Shown: in pieces, positions 23,461 through 35,423 of the stretch
Layout: each line of letters opens with the position of its first letter
Position numbering within the stretch: the stretch's first letter is position 1
Assembly: GCA_022828595.1 (NCBI GenBank)
Contig: JAKGHH010000002.1
Span: 108,807,254 to 108,871,253 of the forward strand
Reading direction: 5' to 3'
Source of the DNA: Nelumbo lutea
Lineage: Eukaryota; Streptophyta; Magnoliopsida; Proteales; Nelumbonaceae
Length of the DNA: 64,000 nucleotides
Translations under genes and position numbers: made by a program
The notes under the pieces: generated by a model
The model's database searches: none
What the model was told of the DNA's origin: nothing
The model's input: only the letters and a program-made list of their open reading frames with translations

Positions 23461-25012
23461 ATATAGTAAGACGGACAGACCAAAAGAGTGAACTCTACAA
23501 AGTTCCAGTTTCTGGGTTACAAATTCAATTCATAAATAGCAAGTGTGAACAACAGAATACAATTGTAGGTGCTAGCGTGCTAAATTTTTAATGCCTAGAA
23601 CGTTGTGCGTGGCATTGGCTTGGACGGACTTCGCGTGTCGAATCAGTACTTTCCTCTTATCCACTCGAGTATGAGATCTGGTTAAACTCCAGTGGTTTCT
23701 AATTTTCTATTGGTTTTCATTAATTTCGTGCTCTACCAGCATGTGTGGGACTATCTAGTAGTACGCCCTTCAAGTGATCACCACAAGTTGGAGACGTTCT
23801 GGACCAGTTGAACCCCTGGCCCTGGAGCTGGAGCTGATATTCCTTTGCCTTCACTTGGAGCAAATAATTGCAGAGCGAGGCGAGGAGGCAAGAAGCACAA
23901 GATGTCTCAACTCAACCACTGAGAAGAGATGCTAGCATCTGCAATTATTTGCTAGCACGACATGAGTGCATGTGTGAACGGCAAGACTAAAGGGAACCAC
24001 TGTGGGGTGTTCAGTTCATGGTTGGTTACATTTTGTGCTCTGCTCCACCTGGCTTACAAACACAGCCAGTGCTCTGAAAGGAGATTCACATGTCTTGCGA
24101 CAAACCGGTGAACAACAACCCCCTCCCCCATAAAAAAAAAAAAAAAAAAGTGATTTTTGAACAGTTCGGTGTTTTAATCAAACTTACGCCAGTCTGATGT
24201 AATATTTTGTCTTTTTTGGCAAACACTGGCATGTTAAAAAATAACAGGGCTCTCGGGTTTGTCTTACGATGGTCGCAGGAAACATAATCTAGTTTTGAAG
24301 GTCATTCTCAGTTTGTTGGGTCTAGAGATTCAGTAAACTTCCTATATATTTTAAACGATGGAAAATAGCTTCTTAAATATAATTACATGGATAAAAAATG
24401 GCTGATGAGTCTAAGAAATTCTATGCACCTCGTGCCATATTCCTATATTCTATAAAACAGTATTTTCAAATTGTTATTGACTCAAACGGTTGGACCATTT
24501 GGCCCAAGAACCATCTAAGCAATTGGTTCCATTTTACCCTTAACCCAGTCTTTGGCCAAAAGCCATTTATTTTGTCAGTGATCCATTGAACTGAGTGGTT
24601 GAACCGCCAATCAATTCAACCCGGATAATAGTTTTTGGGTTTTTTTAATTTTAATTATTTTCTATTCTTAAGTTAAAATGAGCTATCCATTCGATTCAGA
24701 CAATCAATCACTGACCTGAAAACCAATGGCCAAAGTGGTTTTGGTTCCGGATCGATTTTTAAAACCTTTGTATAAAATGAGCTGTTTGCCCTAACCGGTC
24801 ATGGAGGTGTAAAGGGAATTACGAATCGAATTTGAACAAAACATTTCTAGACCCAAATCCAATATATTAATATTCGAGTCCATTAAATTCAGGTCAGACT
24901 TGGATCAGATTCTGATATTGATTGCCATATTTATCCCATTAATAAATAAAACTAAAAAATGATCAGAAATGCAGAATACTATATACTATTAATAAAGAAA
25001 CTTTGATATTAT
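23461..25012. other. Intergenic DNA with a diverged repeat
   Basis: No gene is supported. The stretch 24460-24775 is a diverged copy of the repeat at 580-905. A poly(A) run lies near 24133-24149. Confidence 0.4.
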
Positions 25013-25108
25013 GGTTCAGTTTACACAAATATGCATTGTGTAAATACTTACAAAATAAAAGGCTTTGCACTCTACATATACTTATATTTATACTCCTTCC
25101 AAACTGAG
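25013..25108. mobile_element. Short foldback MITE (family B)
   Basis: It carries GGTTCAGTTTAC at the left and TCCTTCCAAACTGAG at the right, matching the termini and the ACTCTACATAT core of the elements at 9372-9480 and 25945-26091. It is diverged, with no clean TSD. Confidence 0.5.
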
Positions 25109-25944
25109 AAAATGACTTAAAATTACCTTTTAAACCAGGTCTCCACCTTATTTCATTCTTGTGTTGTACAAGACTTGACTACATTAGTTTCTTTCTTGCA
25201 ATGTTCTGTGTTAATAATTAGAGTTGCAATACACCATGAAAGGTTGATTATGCCTTACAAACTAATATTAAAAGGGCGTAAATAAATTTTAATTCAAAAC
25301 AAAATATATCAATGTATGTACAGTAGTGGGAATTCCACTGTAGTTATAAAAATATATGTTTTTCCTAATCACAAAAAAAAAATTAATTTAAGTTTTGTTT
25401 GGATAAGATTTTGCTTTTGAGGGTTTGAGTTTGTATGAAACAAAAATGAGCCAAAAAATGTTCTCAGTGTTTGGTAAGAATTGTCTTTAAAAATATAATA
25501 ATTTAAAGCTAAAATAATTTTAAGCCCAAAATACGAAGCTAAAAATTGGGCCCTTTTGCTTTTGGGCTTTAAAAGCATACAACTTGAAGCTTATCCAAAC
25601 TGAACTTTGGTTTCTTGAATGAAATAAAATCAAGCATAAAGGCTCTCAATAGGACACATTTTGTGGATGCTATTCTTCCAGATGAAACACCTTGGGTTCA
25701 GTGGGCCGGGTTAAACAGTATATCCACGCTGACCTGACCCTATCATGTTAGGGTCGGGTTGAGCTTACCTAGGTTTTGGGTCCGGTTTGGGTTTGAATTT
25801 AGAACAAATGTGATGTATGTGGGATGGGTTCAATATTCTTTCTCTTCTTGGTCGGGTCGGATTCAGGTTGGAATTGCATCGACCCATTGGCATCCCTAGA
25901 AACATCAGTTATAAATCAGACCTAATATAGTCACCCCAGCCTGA

Positions 25945-26091
25945 GGCTCAGTTTGGAAAATAGTACAAATACAAATATGTTTTGTGCAAATACATACAAA
26001 ATAATATAAATATGTATAGTGCAAAATAATACAAAATACAAGGTTTTTTGTACTCTACATATCTGCATTTGTACTCCTTCCAAACTGAACC
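25945..26091. mobile_element. Short foldback MITE (family B)
   Basis: The left end GGCTCAGTTTGGAAAATAGT pairs with the right end, whose reverse complement is GGTTCAGTTTGGAAGGAGTA. The core contains repeated TACAAATA/AATATGTA words. No clean TSD. Confidence 0.55.
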
Positions 26092-26097
26092 TAAAAC

Positions 26098-27183
26098 AAG
26101 GTTCAAAATTTCGTCACGTATCGGTCGATAATCATTCCAGCAAGTTTTCAGCACAGTACATGGTACCAAATTGAATGTGTCGTATCTATTTGTTGTATGA
26201 AGGCTGTAATATGCCCGTATCATTGAGTATCAGTGTGTTTTGATACTGTATCGGTCGATACGCTATTGATACGGTAGCATATCGACCGATACAATATGAT
26301 TTTGTTGTGGCAGAAACGCAAATAAAACTCCCTTCGAAAGAGGGCTTCTAAACCCATTTTAGAAGCCCTCTTTCTTTCCCAAAACCTTCAAAAAGCTTTT
26401 TAACATTTTTAAAGACTCAAAGCTTGTAAAAATTTGCCAAAACATCTATAAATTTGCAAGATTCAACAAGTTTTTCAAGGTTGTGAAGAAAAGGAGTGAA
26501 ACTAAATATGTTTTTTCAAATTTCTTTTATATTTTCAGCCAATGTTAGAAAAGATGAGGGGAAAGAATGTGGTTTGCCCCCTACCCCTTCGACTGTTAGA
26601 AAATGTTAGAAAATGAAATCCCCCCTTCCTCCTTCCTCCTCTTAAAGAAGCTTATGCCTCTTACATTCTGAACTATGCTTTATGCTAGGTAGTGGAATGC
26701 CTCTGTTTTAAAACATCGATATTTTTTTTAGAATAAAATATGCAAAATAATTATTTCATCTATTATGTCCATAAATCCTTTCAATTTTTTGTTACATATT
26801 TACTTTTCTTAATTTTAATTTAATTTTATAATAAAACATGCAAAATAATTATTTGAATAAAAGTAAATAATTATTTAGTTTTTAGAAAATTAAAATAAAA
26901 CATGCAAAATAATTACTTGATCTATTATATCCATAATTAGATAGTATGTTTCTATTCCCAACTTCCCGTTTATTGATTATAATATGTTTTTTCATAAAAC
27001 CCACTAAAATGTGTTATTTTTATGCATAAATAACTCATTTATGTCTTATATTTAGTGACATTGATGTTTATTTATGATCTATTAGAGTATTTAGAGCATT
27101 TTCATGTGTTTTCACGTGTATCTTAATTTTTCATCCGTATCCAAGTCGTTTCTTAAATTTGCCTTTCCGATACTTTGAACCTT
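26098..27183. mobile_element. Large foldback element with possible 10-bp TSD
   Basis: The left end AAGGTTCAAAATTTCG pairs with the right end, whose reverse complement is AAGGTTCAAAGTATCG. The flanks AACCTAAAAC and GGCCTAAAAT match at 7 of 10 positions. The left third is rich in the palindromic word TATCGGTCGATA and its near-copies (about 26120, 26250 and 26280). AT-rich, non-coding. Confidence 0.5.
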
Positions 27184-27231
27184 GGCCTAAAATGCTTCTA
27201 AAGTTACCATGTGGATAGTACTTATCTAGAC

Positions 27232-27414
27232 CACCAGGGATCTCCTACCCACAAAACACACTCCAACACCCTATCAACATCATCTAACACTATACATCTC
27301 ACCATGAAAATGAAATCCACCAGAAAAGCGATGTCTGCAATGTATGAAATGTGAAGTGTCGGATCATGTTAGTAGGGTGTTGGAATGTATTTTGTTGGCA
27401 GGAAATCTTGACTG
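27232..27414. mobile_element. Mutator-like MITE, diverged (family A)
   Basis: Long imperfect inverted repeat: left GGGATCTCCTACCCAC then ACTCCAACACCCTA; right, in reverse complement, AGATTTCCTGCCAACA then ATTCCAACACCCTA. It is the same family as 33690-33871. No TSD could be recognised here. Confidence 0.6.
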
Positions 27415-27650
27415 GGTTCCTTCGCAATTGACAAGTCGGGTTAAGATCATTCTCCATCCTTAGCCAGCCTATTAAGCTAGTTGTATCAATCGATTGGAAT
27501 ATCAGTGTGCCATGGCAATATGGGGGAATAGGACTGTGGGACGCCTTAACTGGTTTAGGGCTCCATAAGCCATAACTTGCTATTACTACTGGTCCCATGT
27601 TTCAAGGCTCAGGGCCTACCTAATATCCCACAAGAATTAGTCATACTAAT

Positions 27651-28373
27651 TAGGGCTGTTTATGGATCGGGTTTGGTTGATTTACTGAGATTTTTCCAAT
27701 TGACCCGACCTGGTCGGGTTACCTGAAATTGAAACCGAAACCGAAACCAACCCTATGTTAAGCAAAACTGACCTAGTCGATTTGAGTTGGTTTGGGTTGG
27801 TTTTGGCTCTAAGTTCAACTATGGTAATAAATTGGTAGATTGGAGAAAGAAGACTGAAATTTGATGTAAAAAATGACACCTTATTCTATTAGAGAAAGAA
27901 AGCTGAAATTGGTAGGGGGTGGACCAAGTTAGATAAGAAGTTATTAAGAAAATAGAAAGTCAAACTATATTAGAGAAATAATATTGAAATTTGTATATTT
28001 CAAGAAACCTTCTAATGTAACCGGTTGCCTATTTGGTGTAAAAGACCATAAAAAGTAGGATCCTTTAATTCTTTTATTTTAACTTTTCCAAAAAAATTCA
28101 TTGTCTAGTTGTCTTACAATACTTGCCATTAATGTCATTCCTAACTAGAAGACTATAAATTAAATTAGATTGTAACTACGATAGAGATAACTTAATTAAG
28201 TAGGAACTAAATAGGTTGTAATTACTAATTAAGAACTAACTATTAACTACTAACTTTAAGTCGATTCAAACCATCGGTTTATGATTTTATACAACCTAAA
28301 ACCGACCAATATTAAAGAAAACCCGGCCAACTCAAATTGGGCCAGTTTAATCAAATTGGGTCTTACATCCCTA
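27651..28373. mobile_element. hAT-type MITE with perfect 8-bp TSD
   Basis: A 723-bp element with terminal inverted repeats TAGGGCTGT (left) and TAGGGATGT (right, reverse complement). The octamer ATACTAAT flanks both sides exactly (27643-27650 and 28374-28381). The interior is AT-rich and without coding capacity. Confidence 0.85.
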
Positions 28374-28381
28374 ATACTAAT

Positions 28382-29211
28382 TATGTTGTTCATGCTGACA
28401 TTTTTGGCTTTACTAATAGAACCAAACCATGGTAGGTCCCAAATCTCAAACCATTGTACCAGTGATGCATTTAATCAGGGGGCCATTTAATAACGACTGA
28501 ATTGATGAACTGAATGACTTGTTGCTTTGCCTTGTGGTGAGAATAAGTCATTAAGAAGACTTGTTGAGTTGATTATCAATTTATCATATTATCTATGCCC
28601 TTTTTAACGATTCAAGGGCGTACCATTCAGTTCAGCCACTTCAGCTGTCCAGGATGCCTTCTTAACTGATATTCTCAGGCTCAGGTAGCTGCCCCTTAAA
28701 TTCATGACCTGTGTCATCCTAGCAAAGGCACTGACTGGCACAGGATTCCAAGATCGGAATGAAATCAGAATTCAAAGAAATGAATGTCGGCATTCCCATT
28801 CTTTCCTTGACAAGAAAAAGTAGAACTTAGAACACTCAGAAATGGGAAATAAAATAATTTCATTTCACATTCACATGGTAGCAAGAACAAAGAGAATCTA
28901 AAAAAAATGGGACAAAAATCCTTGATCTCAAATGGAAGGTATATGGTGTTTATTGGTCTTAATTAATCAAAACACCTAAAAAGTAAAGCCGACCTTCGCT
29001 TCAACCAGATCAAGGCAATATTAATGCACAACTTCTAATAAGAATAATAATGGAAGAAGGAAAAATTTGGATTTCAAACCCCTTCAAGATCACTGTCCCA
29101 ACATTGAATCGAGTGAAAGAAACAAGAAATGGAATAAAAAAGAAAAGAAAAACAAAGAAAGCATTTCCAGGCATGCACGTTGGGAAGCATCTCCCCCTCG
29201 CTCGTGCATGA
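28382..29211. other. Intergenic DNA and actin 3' untranslated region
   Basis: The actin stop codon is at 29212-29214 on the minus strand, so roughly the upper 200-250 bases here are its 3' UTR. No other gene is supported. Confidence 0.5.
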
Positions 29212-30250
29212 TCAGAAGCATTTCCTGTGCACAATCGATGGCCCAGACTCGTCATACTCCGCCTTTGCAATCCACATCTGCAGCAAGCAACAAACCAATA
29301 ATCAAACCATCAGTTAACTACCCAATCGGCCTGCTAAAGTGCCCCAGCTAAGAGAAGCCAAATACCTGTTGGAAAGTGCTAAGAGAAGCCAAGATGGATC
29401 CCCCAATCCACACACTGTACTTCCTCTCAGGAGGAGCCACCACCTTGATCTTCATGCTGCTGGGTGCTAGTGCTGTTATTTCCTTGCTCATCCTGTCAGC
29501 AATGCCTGGGAACATGGTTGAGCCACCACTGAGGACGATGTTGCCATACAAGTCCTTCCTGATGTCCACATCGCACTTCATGATGGAGTTGTATGTAGTC
29601 TCGTGAATGCCAGCAGCTTCCATTCCTATCATGGATGGCTGGAACAGAACTTCTGGGCATCGGAATCGTTCAGCGCCGATGGTGATCACTTGCCCATCAG
29701 GCAGTTCATAGCTCTTCTCCACAGATGAGCTGGTCTTGGCTGTCTCTAGTTCCTGCTCATAATCAAGAGCAATGTAAGCAAGCTTCTCCTTCATGTCCCT
29801 CACAATTTCCCGCTCAGCAGTGGTGGTGAAAGAGTAGCCACGCTCGGTCAGGATCTTCATCAGGGCATCTGTGAGATCACGCCCTGCAAGGTCAAGACGC
29901 AGGATGGCATGTGGGAGAGCATACCCTTCGTATATGGGAACAGTGTGACTGACACCATCCCCAGAGTCCAGGACAATACCTACAAAAGTAAACAACCATT
30001 CACATGTTTGTCACCATATCACAGGAGAAAATGATAGGATGGAAAAACCAAACAAAAAGTTTAGATTTCAAATTGTTACAGAGTTATAGTCACTCTGAGA
30101 ATCCACATCCTATTCTCTGTAACATCATTGATTCATTGATCACCAAAATTCAATTCCAGTAGCCCAGAAAATGAAACCCAATGGAGCTGCTTACCAGTTG
30201 TACGACCACTGGCATAAAGGGAAAGAACGGCCTGAATAGCAACATACATT

Positions 30251-30288
<38 letters not shown>

Positions 30289-30777
30289 CTTCTCACGGTT
30301 AGCTTTGGGGTTGAGGGGTGCTTCAGTGAGGAGAACTGGGTGCTCTTCAGGGGCCACACGGAGCTCATTGTAGAAGGTGTGATGCCAGATCTTCTCCATG
30401 TCATCCCAATTGTTCACAATACCGTGCTCAATCGGGTATTTCAAAGTTAAAATACCACGCTTGGACTGAGCCTCATCCCCAACATAGGCATCCTTCTGGC
30501 CCATACCAACCATCACACCAGTGTGGCGAGGGCGTCCTACAATGCTAGGGAACACGGCCCTTGGGGCATCATCTCCAGCAAACCCAGCCTGAAGATCAAC
30601 AGAATCAATTAGAACAACCAAGGTTTTGGCTCCAAAATCCAGAAAAGAAAAAATAAAAACCAAAGTGGAAATTTTAAATCTGGATACTTGAATTTACAAG
30701 AAATCTTGATTCAGTACCTTGACCATTCCTGTTCCATTGTCGCAAACAAGGGGCTGAATATCCTCGTTGTCTGCCAT
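29212..30777 (-). CDS. ACT: Actin
   Basis: The coding exons on the minus strand are 30777-30718, 30588-30195, 29979-29366 and 29277-29212. They sum to 1134 bases: 377 residues plus stop, the standard plant actin length. The three coding introns fall where plant actin introns are known to fall: after codon 20 (...GTGMVK), inside codon 152 (Gly) and after codon 356 (STFQQ). The start is ATG 30775-30777 ([20 protein letters not shown]) and the end is HRKCF. Visible hallmarks are the nucleotide-binding loops [11 protein letters not shown] and DSGDGVSH, and the conserved YASGRTTG and [14 protein letters not shown] blocks. The protein polymerises into cytoskeletal filaments in the cytoplasm. The reading frame is undamaged and all splice sites are canonical, so the gene is probably functional. 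The particular actin subclass (vegetative or reproductive) cannot be told by eye. Confidence 0.98.
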
Positions 30778-30787
30778 CTTCTATTAC

Positions 30788-31490
30788 CTGCTGATCGGTC
30801 AGTGAAAGACAGTCAAATTCAAACCAAAATAATTAAAGACAAAGACAACGGGTTTTGGCTGTCACGGCCATACAACATATTTGATTGAATTACCAGGCCT
30901 TTCTAAAATCTTATAGAAGATCAAGGGGGGAATAAAAGTAATCGAAGTTCAGTCATTTCAAAAAGAAAAAAAAAAAAAACCGGGGGTAATAAAAGTGAAC
31001 AAGAAAGGGGTAAAATAACTAATTTTAGCTGGGATTTAATAAGTAATTAGAAGAATGGAAAATCTTGAAACCACTTTCAGAAAACAAGCCGACTGGAAAT
31101 GAAAACGCACAAACAGATCAGCCAATGCAGACCCAAAACGACAACCAATGTAGACCTTCTTGATTGTTACATTGTGTGAGCCAATGCAGCTAAAAACAAA
31201 AGGTCAAAAACAGGAGCCGATCATCGATAAAGCATACTAAAAGCCCTACATTCCTGCATTCATATCCCATTGAAAGAAAAAAATAAGATACAAATTCAGG
31301 CACATCTGAGCAGATGATGAATTTTAAAACCATTTTAACCTCCCCACATGGATGACTCCACTCCAATGACGACAAGAACAACACACAGTCCAGAGATCAA
31401 CAATGGCAATCGATCAGGAACCCCGGCTAACGATTGATCCCGATCGAATACTAAAAAAACGGTAAAACCCCTCCAGATTAAATTAATTAC
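30788..31490 (-). other. Actin 5' leader intron
   Basis: On the minus strand a donor AAAG|GTAATTAAT (exon end 31491) and an acceptor CAGCAG|GTAATAG (exon restart 30787) place a ~703-bp intron 10 bases before the start codon. A leader intron at this position is a general feature of plant actin genes and often boosts expression there. The alternative CAG three bases upstream could also serve as acceptor. Confidence 0.7.
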
Positions 31491-31554
31491 CTTTGTGAAA
31501 GACTGGTTTTCCTGTTGGTGAGAGACTCTAATGAAGCCTTCTGCTTCTTCTGCT

Positions 31555-31560
31555 TCTCTT

Positions 31561-31593
<33 letters not shown>

Positions 31594-31600
31594 GTCTCTC
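31555..31600 (-). promoter_or_regulatory. Actin core promoter: TATA tract abutting a GA/CT repeat
   Basis: On the minus strand a TATATATATA tract (31583-31593) is followed directly by (GA)n (about 31558-31580). Transcription would then start around 31555, giving a short non-coding first exon ending at 31491. The exact start is inferred from spacing only. Confidence 0.5.
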
Positions 31601-32084
31601 GCGCAGGCGCAAGTCACAAGACTCACAACGACGTCTCTGATCTCAGCTACACGCCCTCGTATTTAAAATGGAAAGAGGGCCAGTTAGAAAAGAGATGGAC
31701 GGTCAGGATGAGGCGGGAGCATAGCGGTGGAAACAGCTGGTTGGAGAGATGAGACAGGCTATTTTTCTAAATAGAGGAAGCCTCTTTTTCGCTTTTTCGT
31801 GGGTTGAGCTCATTATTTCGGGTCGCCCCTCTCCCTCTCCCTCGTCAAAAGCAGGCAGGTTGCCAACTCAGCAATCCGTTTCCAACAGCCTGGAGATCAT
31901 GCCGCTGACACGTGCGCCCATGATTGTCCAGCCATCCACCCAAGGAATCGGTCACACACCTCCACTCGATTAGGGACAAGGGTTTTCAGTCGGGTCGGAT
32001 TTTAGTGAATCCTCCTGCCGACCCTATTCAATCCTTGTATGGGTGTATCGGGTTAGGATGTTTCAATCACAGTCTAAGGTCCAG
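31601..32084. other. Actin upstream region
   Basis: GC-richer than the flanks over 31600-31970. It is the probable distal promoter of the minus-strand actin gene. No second gene on the other side is recognised. Confidence 0.4.
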
Positions 32085-32163
32085 TAGGGATGGCAACAGG
32101 GGAGGGTTTTGTTAATTTTAGATCCTATATACCTAAACCTCCCATTCCATATCCACCCCAAAA

Positions 32164-32577
32164 TAAGGGTGTCAATGGACCGGTTTTAGATTGAACCCCA
32201 TCCAATTCAAAATCAATTTGGATGGATTGGATGGGCCAAAAAGATATAGTGGATTGGACCAATCTGGTTCAAAATATTTATTAGATGGGACTAGACCTGG
32301 TCCGTCCATAATAAATTTATATTGGATTTGGTTGGATTAAGCCAATATTCGATCCATTGATATAAGATAAGAATATAGGTATCAGTAGACCGGGTTTGGG
32401 TTGAAACCAATCTAAATTAAAATGAATTTGAACAAATTGGACAGTCACGACATTAAATTGGACTAGTCCAAAATGGTCCAAATTATTCATTGGAATAGGT
32501 TGGACCTGGTCCATTTGTAATGGATTCACATTGGACTGGATCAGATTGGACCAAATCCAGTCCAATCAACACCCTTA
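32164..32577. mobile_element. hAT-type MITE with perfect 8-bp TSD
   Basis: The ends are TAAGGGTGTCAATGG and, in reverse complement, TAAGGGTGTTGATTGG. The octamer CCCCAAAA lies on both sides (32156-32163 and 32578-32585). 414 bp, nested within the element 32085-33256. Confidence 0.85.
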
Positions 32578-32844
32578 CCCCAAAACCCCTAGCAGGTTGG
32601 ATTTTGAGTATCCAAATCCTCCTTAGTAGGTAGGGCGGGTTGGATTTAAAACCCACATATCTAATTTCCTATTAGAACATGTAAAAAACACATAAACTAT
32701 CAACTATCCTTCACATAAAATTCAAAATATTATTAAATTCAACTCCTAATACATAAACTTTACATGCTTTCCAACAATATGTGGGTGGTGGAGGGTTGGG
32801 TTTAGCCTAATACTGTACTCATACATGTTGTACAATCCTAAAAC

Positions 32845-33179
32845 TAAGTGTGTCAATGGACCAGTTTTGGATTGGACCCCATCCAGTCCAAAATATTTAT
32901 TAAATTGGATTGGACCTGGTTCATCTATAATAATTTAATATTGGATTGGGTTGGGTTAAGCCAATATTTGGTCAATTAATATAAGATAAGAATATAGGTG
33001 TCAATGGACGGATTTGGGTTGAAATCAATCTAAATCAAAATGAATTTGAACAAATTGGACACTCCAAGCATTGAATTGGACTGGTCCAAAATATTCATTG
33101 AATTGGACTTGGACAATTTATAATAGACTCACATTGGACTAATCGGATTGGACCAAATATAGTCCAATTGACACCCCCA
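32845..33179. mobile_element. hAT-type MITE with 8-bp TSD, same family as 32164-32577
   Basis: The left end TAAGTGTGTCAATGGACC matches the neighbouring copy, and the right end in reverse complement is TGGGGGTGTCAATTGGAC. The flanks CCTAAAAC (32837-32844) and CCCAAAAC (33180-33187) match at 7 of 8. Nested within 32085-33256. Confidence 0.8.
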
Positions 33180-33689
33180 CCCAAAACCTATCCTTCAAGC
33201 AACCCACCCCCGTTGGGGTGAGTACCTTCCAGGTAGGGTGGAAATTGCCATCCCTAGCCTCAATGTTTTAAAAACAACATAGATGTTGAAACATTTTTGC
33301 CTTCGGGTGCAAGTCACTGGTTCAATCTTCTAGGTTGAATGGGTCAGTTTATGCCATATAAACACGTGTGTGCATGGCAATCGGCAAGGCGTCTTTCTAC
33401 TCCTTGAAATGCATATATTTCAAAAAATTACTCAAAAAAAAAATCATCTCAATCAGACATCTAAGCATAAAATTATAACCTTAAGATCCTGACCAAAATG
33501 ATGATTCCAATTACTCAATCGATCTAATCGACAACTGAAAATGCTGGCCTGCCTAGTGCCTAACCCCTTAAATGGGTCAAAAACCCCAATAAACTCATAT
33601 TTAACGCATCAATGATTTATCGATGCAATACGATCAGCCAATAGGACTGATATATTGTGCAATTTTAATGATTATTGGTTAGTATCAAA

Positions 33690-33871
33690 GAGTTGGGATC
33701 TTATGCCAACAAAGCACGTTCCAAGTTCCAACCCCTACCAATTTAATCTTCACCATGAAATCGGAACACACCATAAAAATAGGACCCGACATGTATGAGA
33801 TGTGCAGTGTAAGATCATGTTGATAGGTTGTTGGAATGAATTTTGTTGAAAGGTAATCCAGACTCAGACTC
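33690..33871. mobile_element. Mutator-like MITE with 9-bp TSD (family A)
   Basis: The left end GAGTTGGGATCTTATGCCAA pairs with the right end, whose reverse complement is GAGTCTGAGTCTGGATTACC. The flanks AGTATCAAA (33681-33689) and AGTATCAGA (33872-33880) match at 8 of 9. Confidence 0.7.
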
Positions 33872-33880
33872 AGTATCAGA

Positions 33881-34330
33881 TCAGGTTTAGATTGAATTGA
33901 AGCCTTAATAAATCTGATCTGTTGGCATTACAACAAGCTTAGCATGTTGGGATCAGTGGCCCTAAAGGGCCGTCATTTGGTTAGGACTGGTTCAGGGTAG
34001 GATGAACAGGTCCTGAACCAATTCTAAAAGATAAACCCAATTATTAGTCAGAATAATCGGGTCAGGCCCGATTATAATCTAATTACCTATAGATAATAAT
34101 AGCTTGGAACTTCGTTTTTGCTAATATAATCTTAATAAAAACATGACAGTAAAAATAGGGAAGTATTTCTGTATTGATAAAATGTGATTTTAACCAAAAT
34201 TAGTTTATTATTTTCTATGAAATTTACCCATTTAGATATAATAAAAATTATAAAAAAAGGCAAACCTTTTTTTATGTGTTATTAATTATATAATCGGTTT
34301 GGGTCTTAATTGGTTCAAAATAGCAAGAAC
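33881..34330. other. Intergenic DNA, likely old MITE debris
   Basis: No gene seen. Phrases such as GGTCAGGCCCGATTATAA resemble the interiors of nearby hAT-type MITEs, but no paired ends could be defined. Confidence 0.35.
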
Positions 34331-34877
34331 AAGGGGTGTAAGTGACCTGAGCCAACTCGCGAGCTACTCGGGCTGAGCTCGCTAAATGCTTAAACTTGGC
34401 TCGAAGATTATTGAGTCAAGTCAAACTAGACTCAAGTCGAGTAGTTAGTCAGTTTGAGCTTCGTAATACATGGCTCAAGTAGCTCATGAGCCTAATCAAG
34501 TTTCTAATAAATTATTATTTTAAATTTATAATATTATTGATATTTATTTATTTATAATATAAATAAATAAATTTATAATCAAGTTTTGTAATATATTTGT
34601 ATTTATACTTTTAATATATAATTGTTTTTTTTAATATATTTAAATTTATAATATATTAAATATTATTTTATTTATAATTTTTAATAAAAAAAGTATTTAT
34701 CATTGGCCTTAGCCTAATCGAGCTCATGTAGCTTACAGATATTGACTCAAATCGAATTGAAATATGAAACTCAAAACTCGCTTAAATTTGAATCGAGTTT
34801 CAAGCTTTGAATTTCTAAGTCAAACTTGAGCTCAAACCACCCAAAACTCAACTCGATTCATCTCGATGACACACTTA
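34331..34877. mobile_element. hAT-type MITE, right TSD interrupted by the next MITE
   Basis: The ends are AAGGGGTGTAAGTGA and, in reverse complement, TAAGTGTGTCATCGA. The left flank is GCAAGAAC (34323-34330). The right flank is split by the following element: GCAA at 34878-34881, then GCAATAAC intact at 35420-35427 beyond it. The two octamers match at 7 of 8. Confidence 0.75.
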
Positions 34878-34881
34878 GCAA

Positions 34882-35415
34882 TAGATCTATTCATGGGACA
34901 GGTTGCCTAATGGCCTGGCCCATTATTTTTCAAGCTTGGACAAAACTTCAGACCTGCGGGCTCAGGTTTATGCTTTAAATACTTGGCCCAATCATTTTTC
35001 GGGTCAGGCTCGGGTTTTCTCAAATAAGCCCAACCTAGGCCCAAGCCTGATACTATTACATATAATAAAAAAGCATTTATTTTTATGTAATAAATATATA
35101 TAGTATATATTTATTTCTTAAATTATTAATAAATATTAATTTACTATTACGAAATACAAATTAGTTTATTAATTTATTAAATTATTACTAAATTAATATA
35201 ATATTAGTTTATAAAAGTATAGTGAAAATAAGACATTTTGTGTATAAATTAGAATTCGAGCTCAATCTCAAGTTTTGGACTTTATATAAGGGTCGGACTT
35301 GGGCTCAAGATCTAGGTCCAATGGTTAGGCTGAGCTCGGGCTAAGGCTCAGGTTCGGGCTTGCATATTCCCTGTTGATAAAAAGGCAAAATCCAGCCCAA
35401 CCATGAATTAGTCTA
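34882..35415. mobile_element. hAT-type MITE with perfect 8-bp TSD, inserted at the edge of another MITE
   Basis: The ends are TAGATCTATTCATGG and, in reverse complement, TAGACTAATTCATGG. The octamer CTTAGCAA flanks both sides exactly (34874-34881 and 35416-35423). Its target spans the last four bases of the element 34331-34877 and the first four of that element's TSD, so it is the younger insertion. Confidence 0.88.
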
Positions 35416-35423
35416 CTTAGCAA

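Larger units (their letters stand above)
32085..33256. mobile_element. Large TIR element (TAGGGATGGCAA) hosting two smaller hAT-type MITEs
   Basis: A perfect 12-base inverted repeat TAGGGATGGCAA bounds 1172 bp. Inside are the two MITEs at 32164-32577 and 32845-33179, so the original element was only about 400 bp. The flanking octamers AGGTCCAG and GCCTCAAT do not match, so the TSD is lost or the ends are slightly wrong. Confidence 0.6.

Noticed and set aside
29376..29606. Open frame on the plus strand across actin exon 3
   Set aside because: It is antisense to an intact, highly conserved actin exon; its openness follows from actin codon use, and it has no family features.
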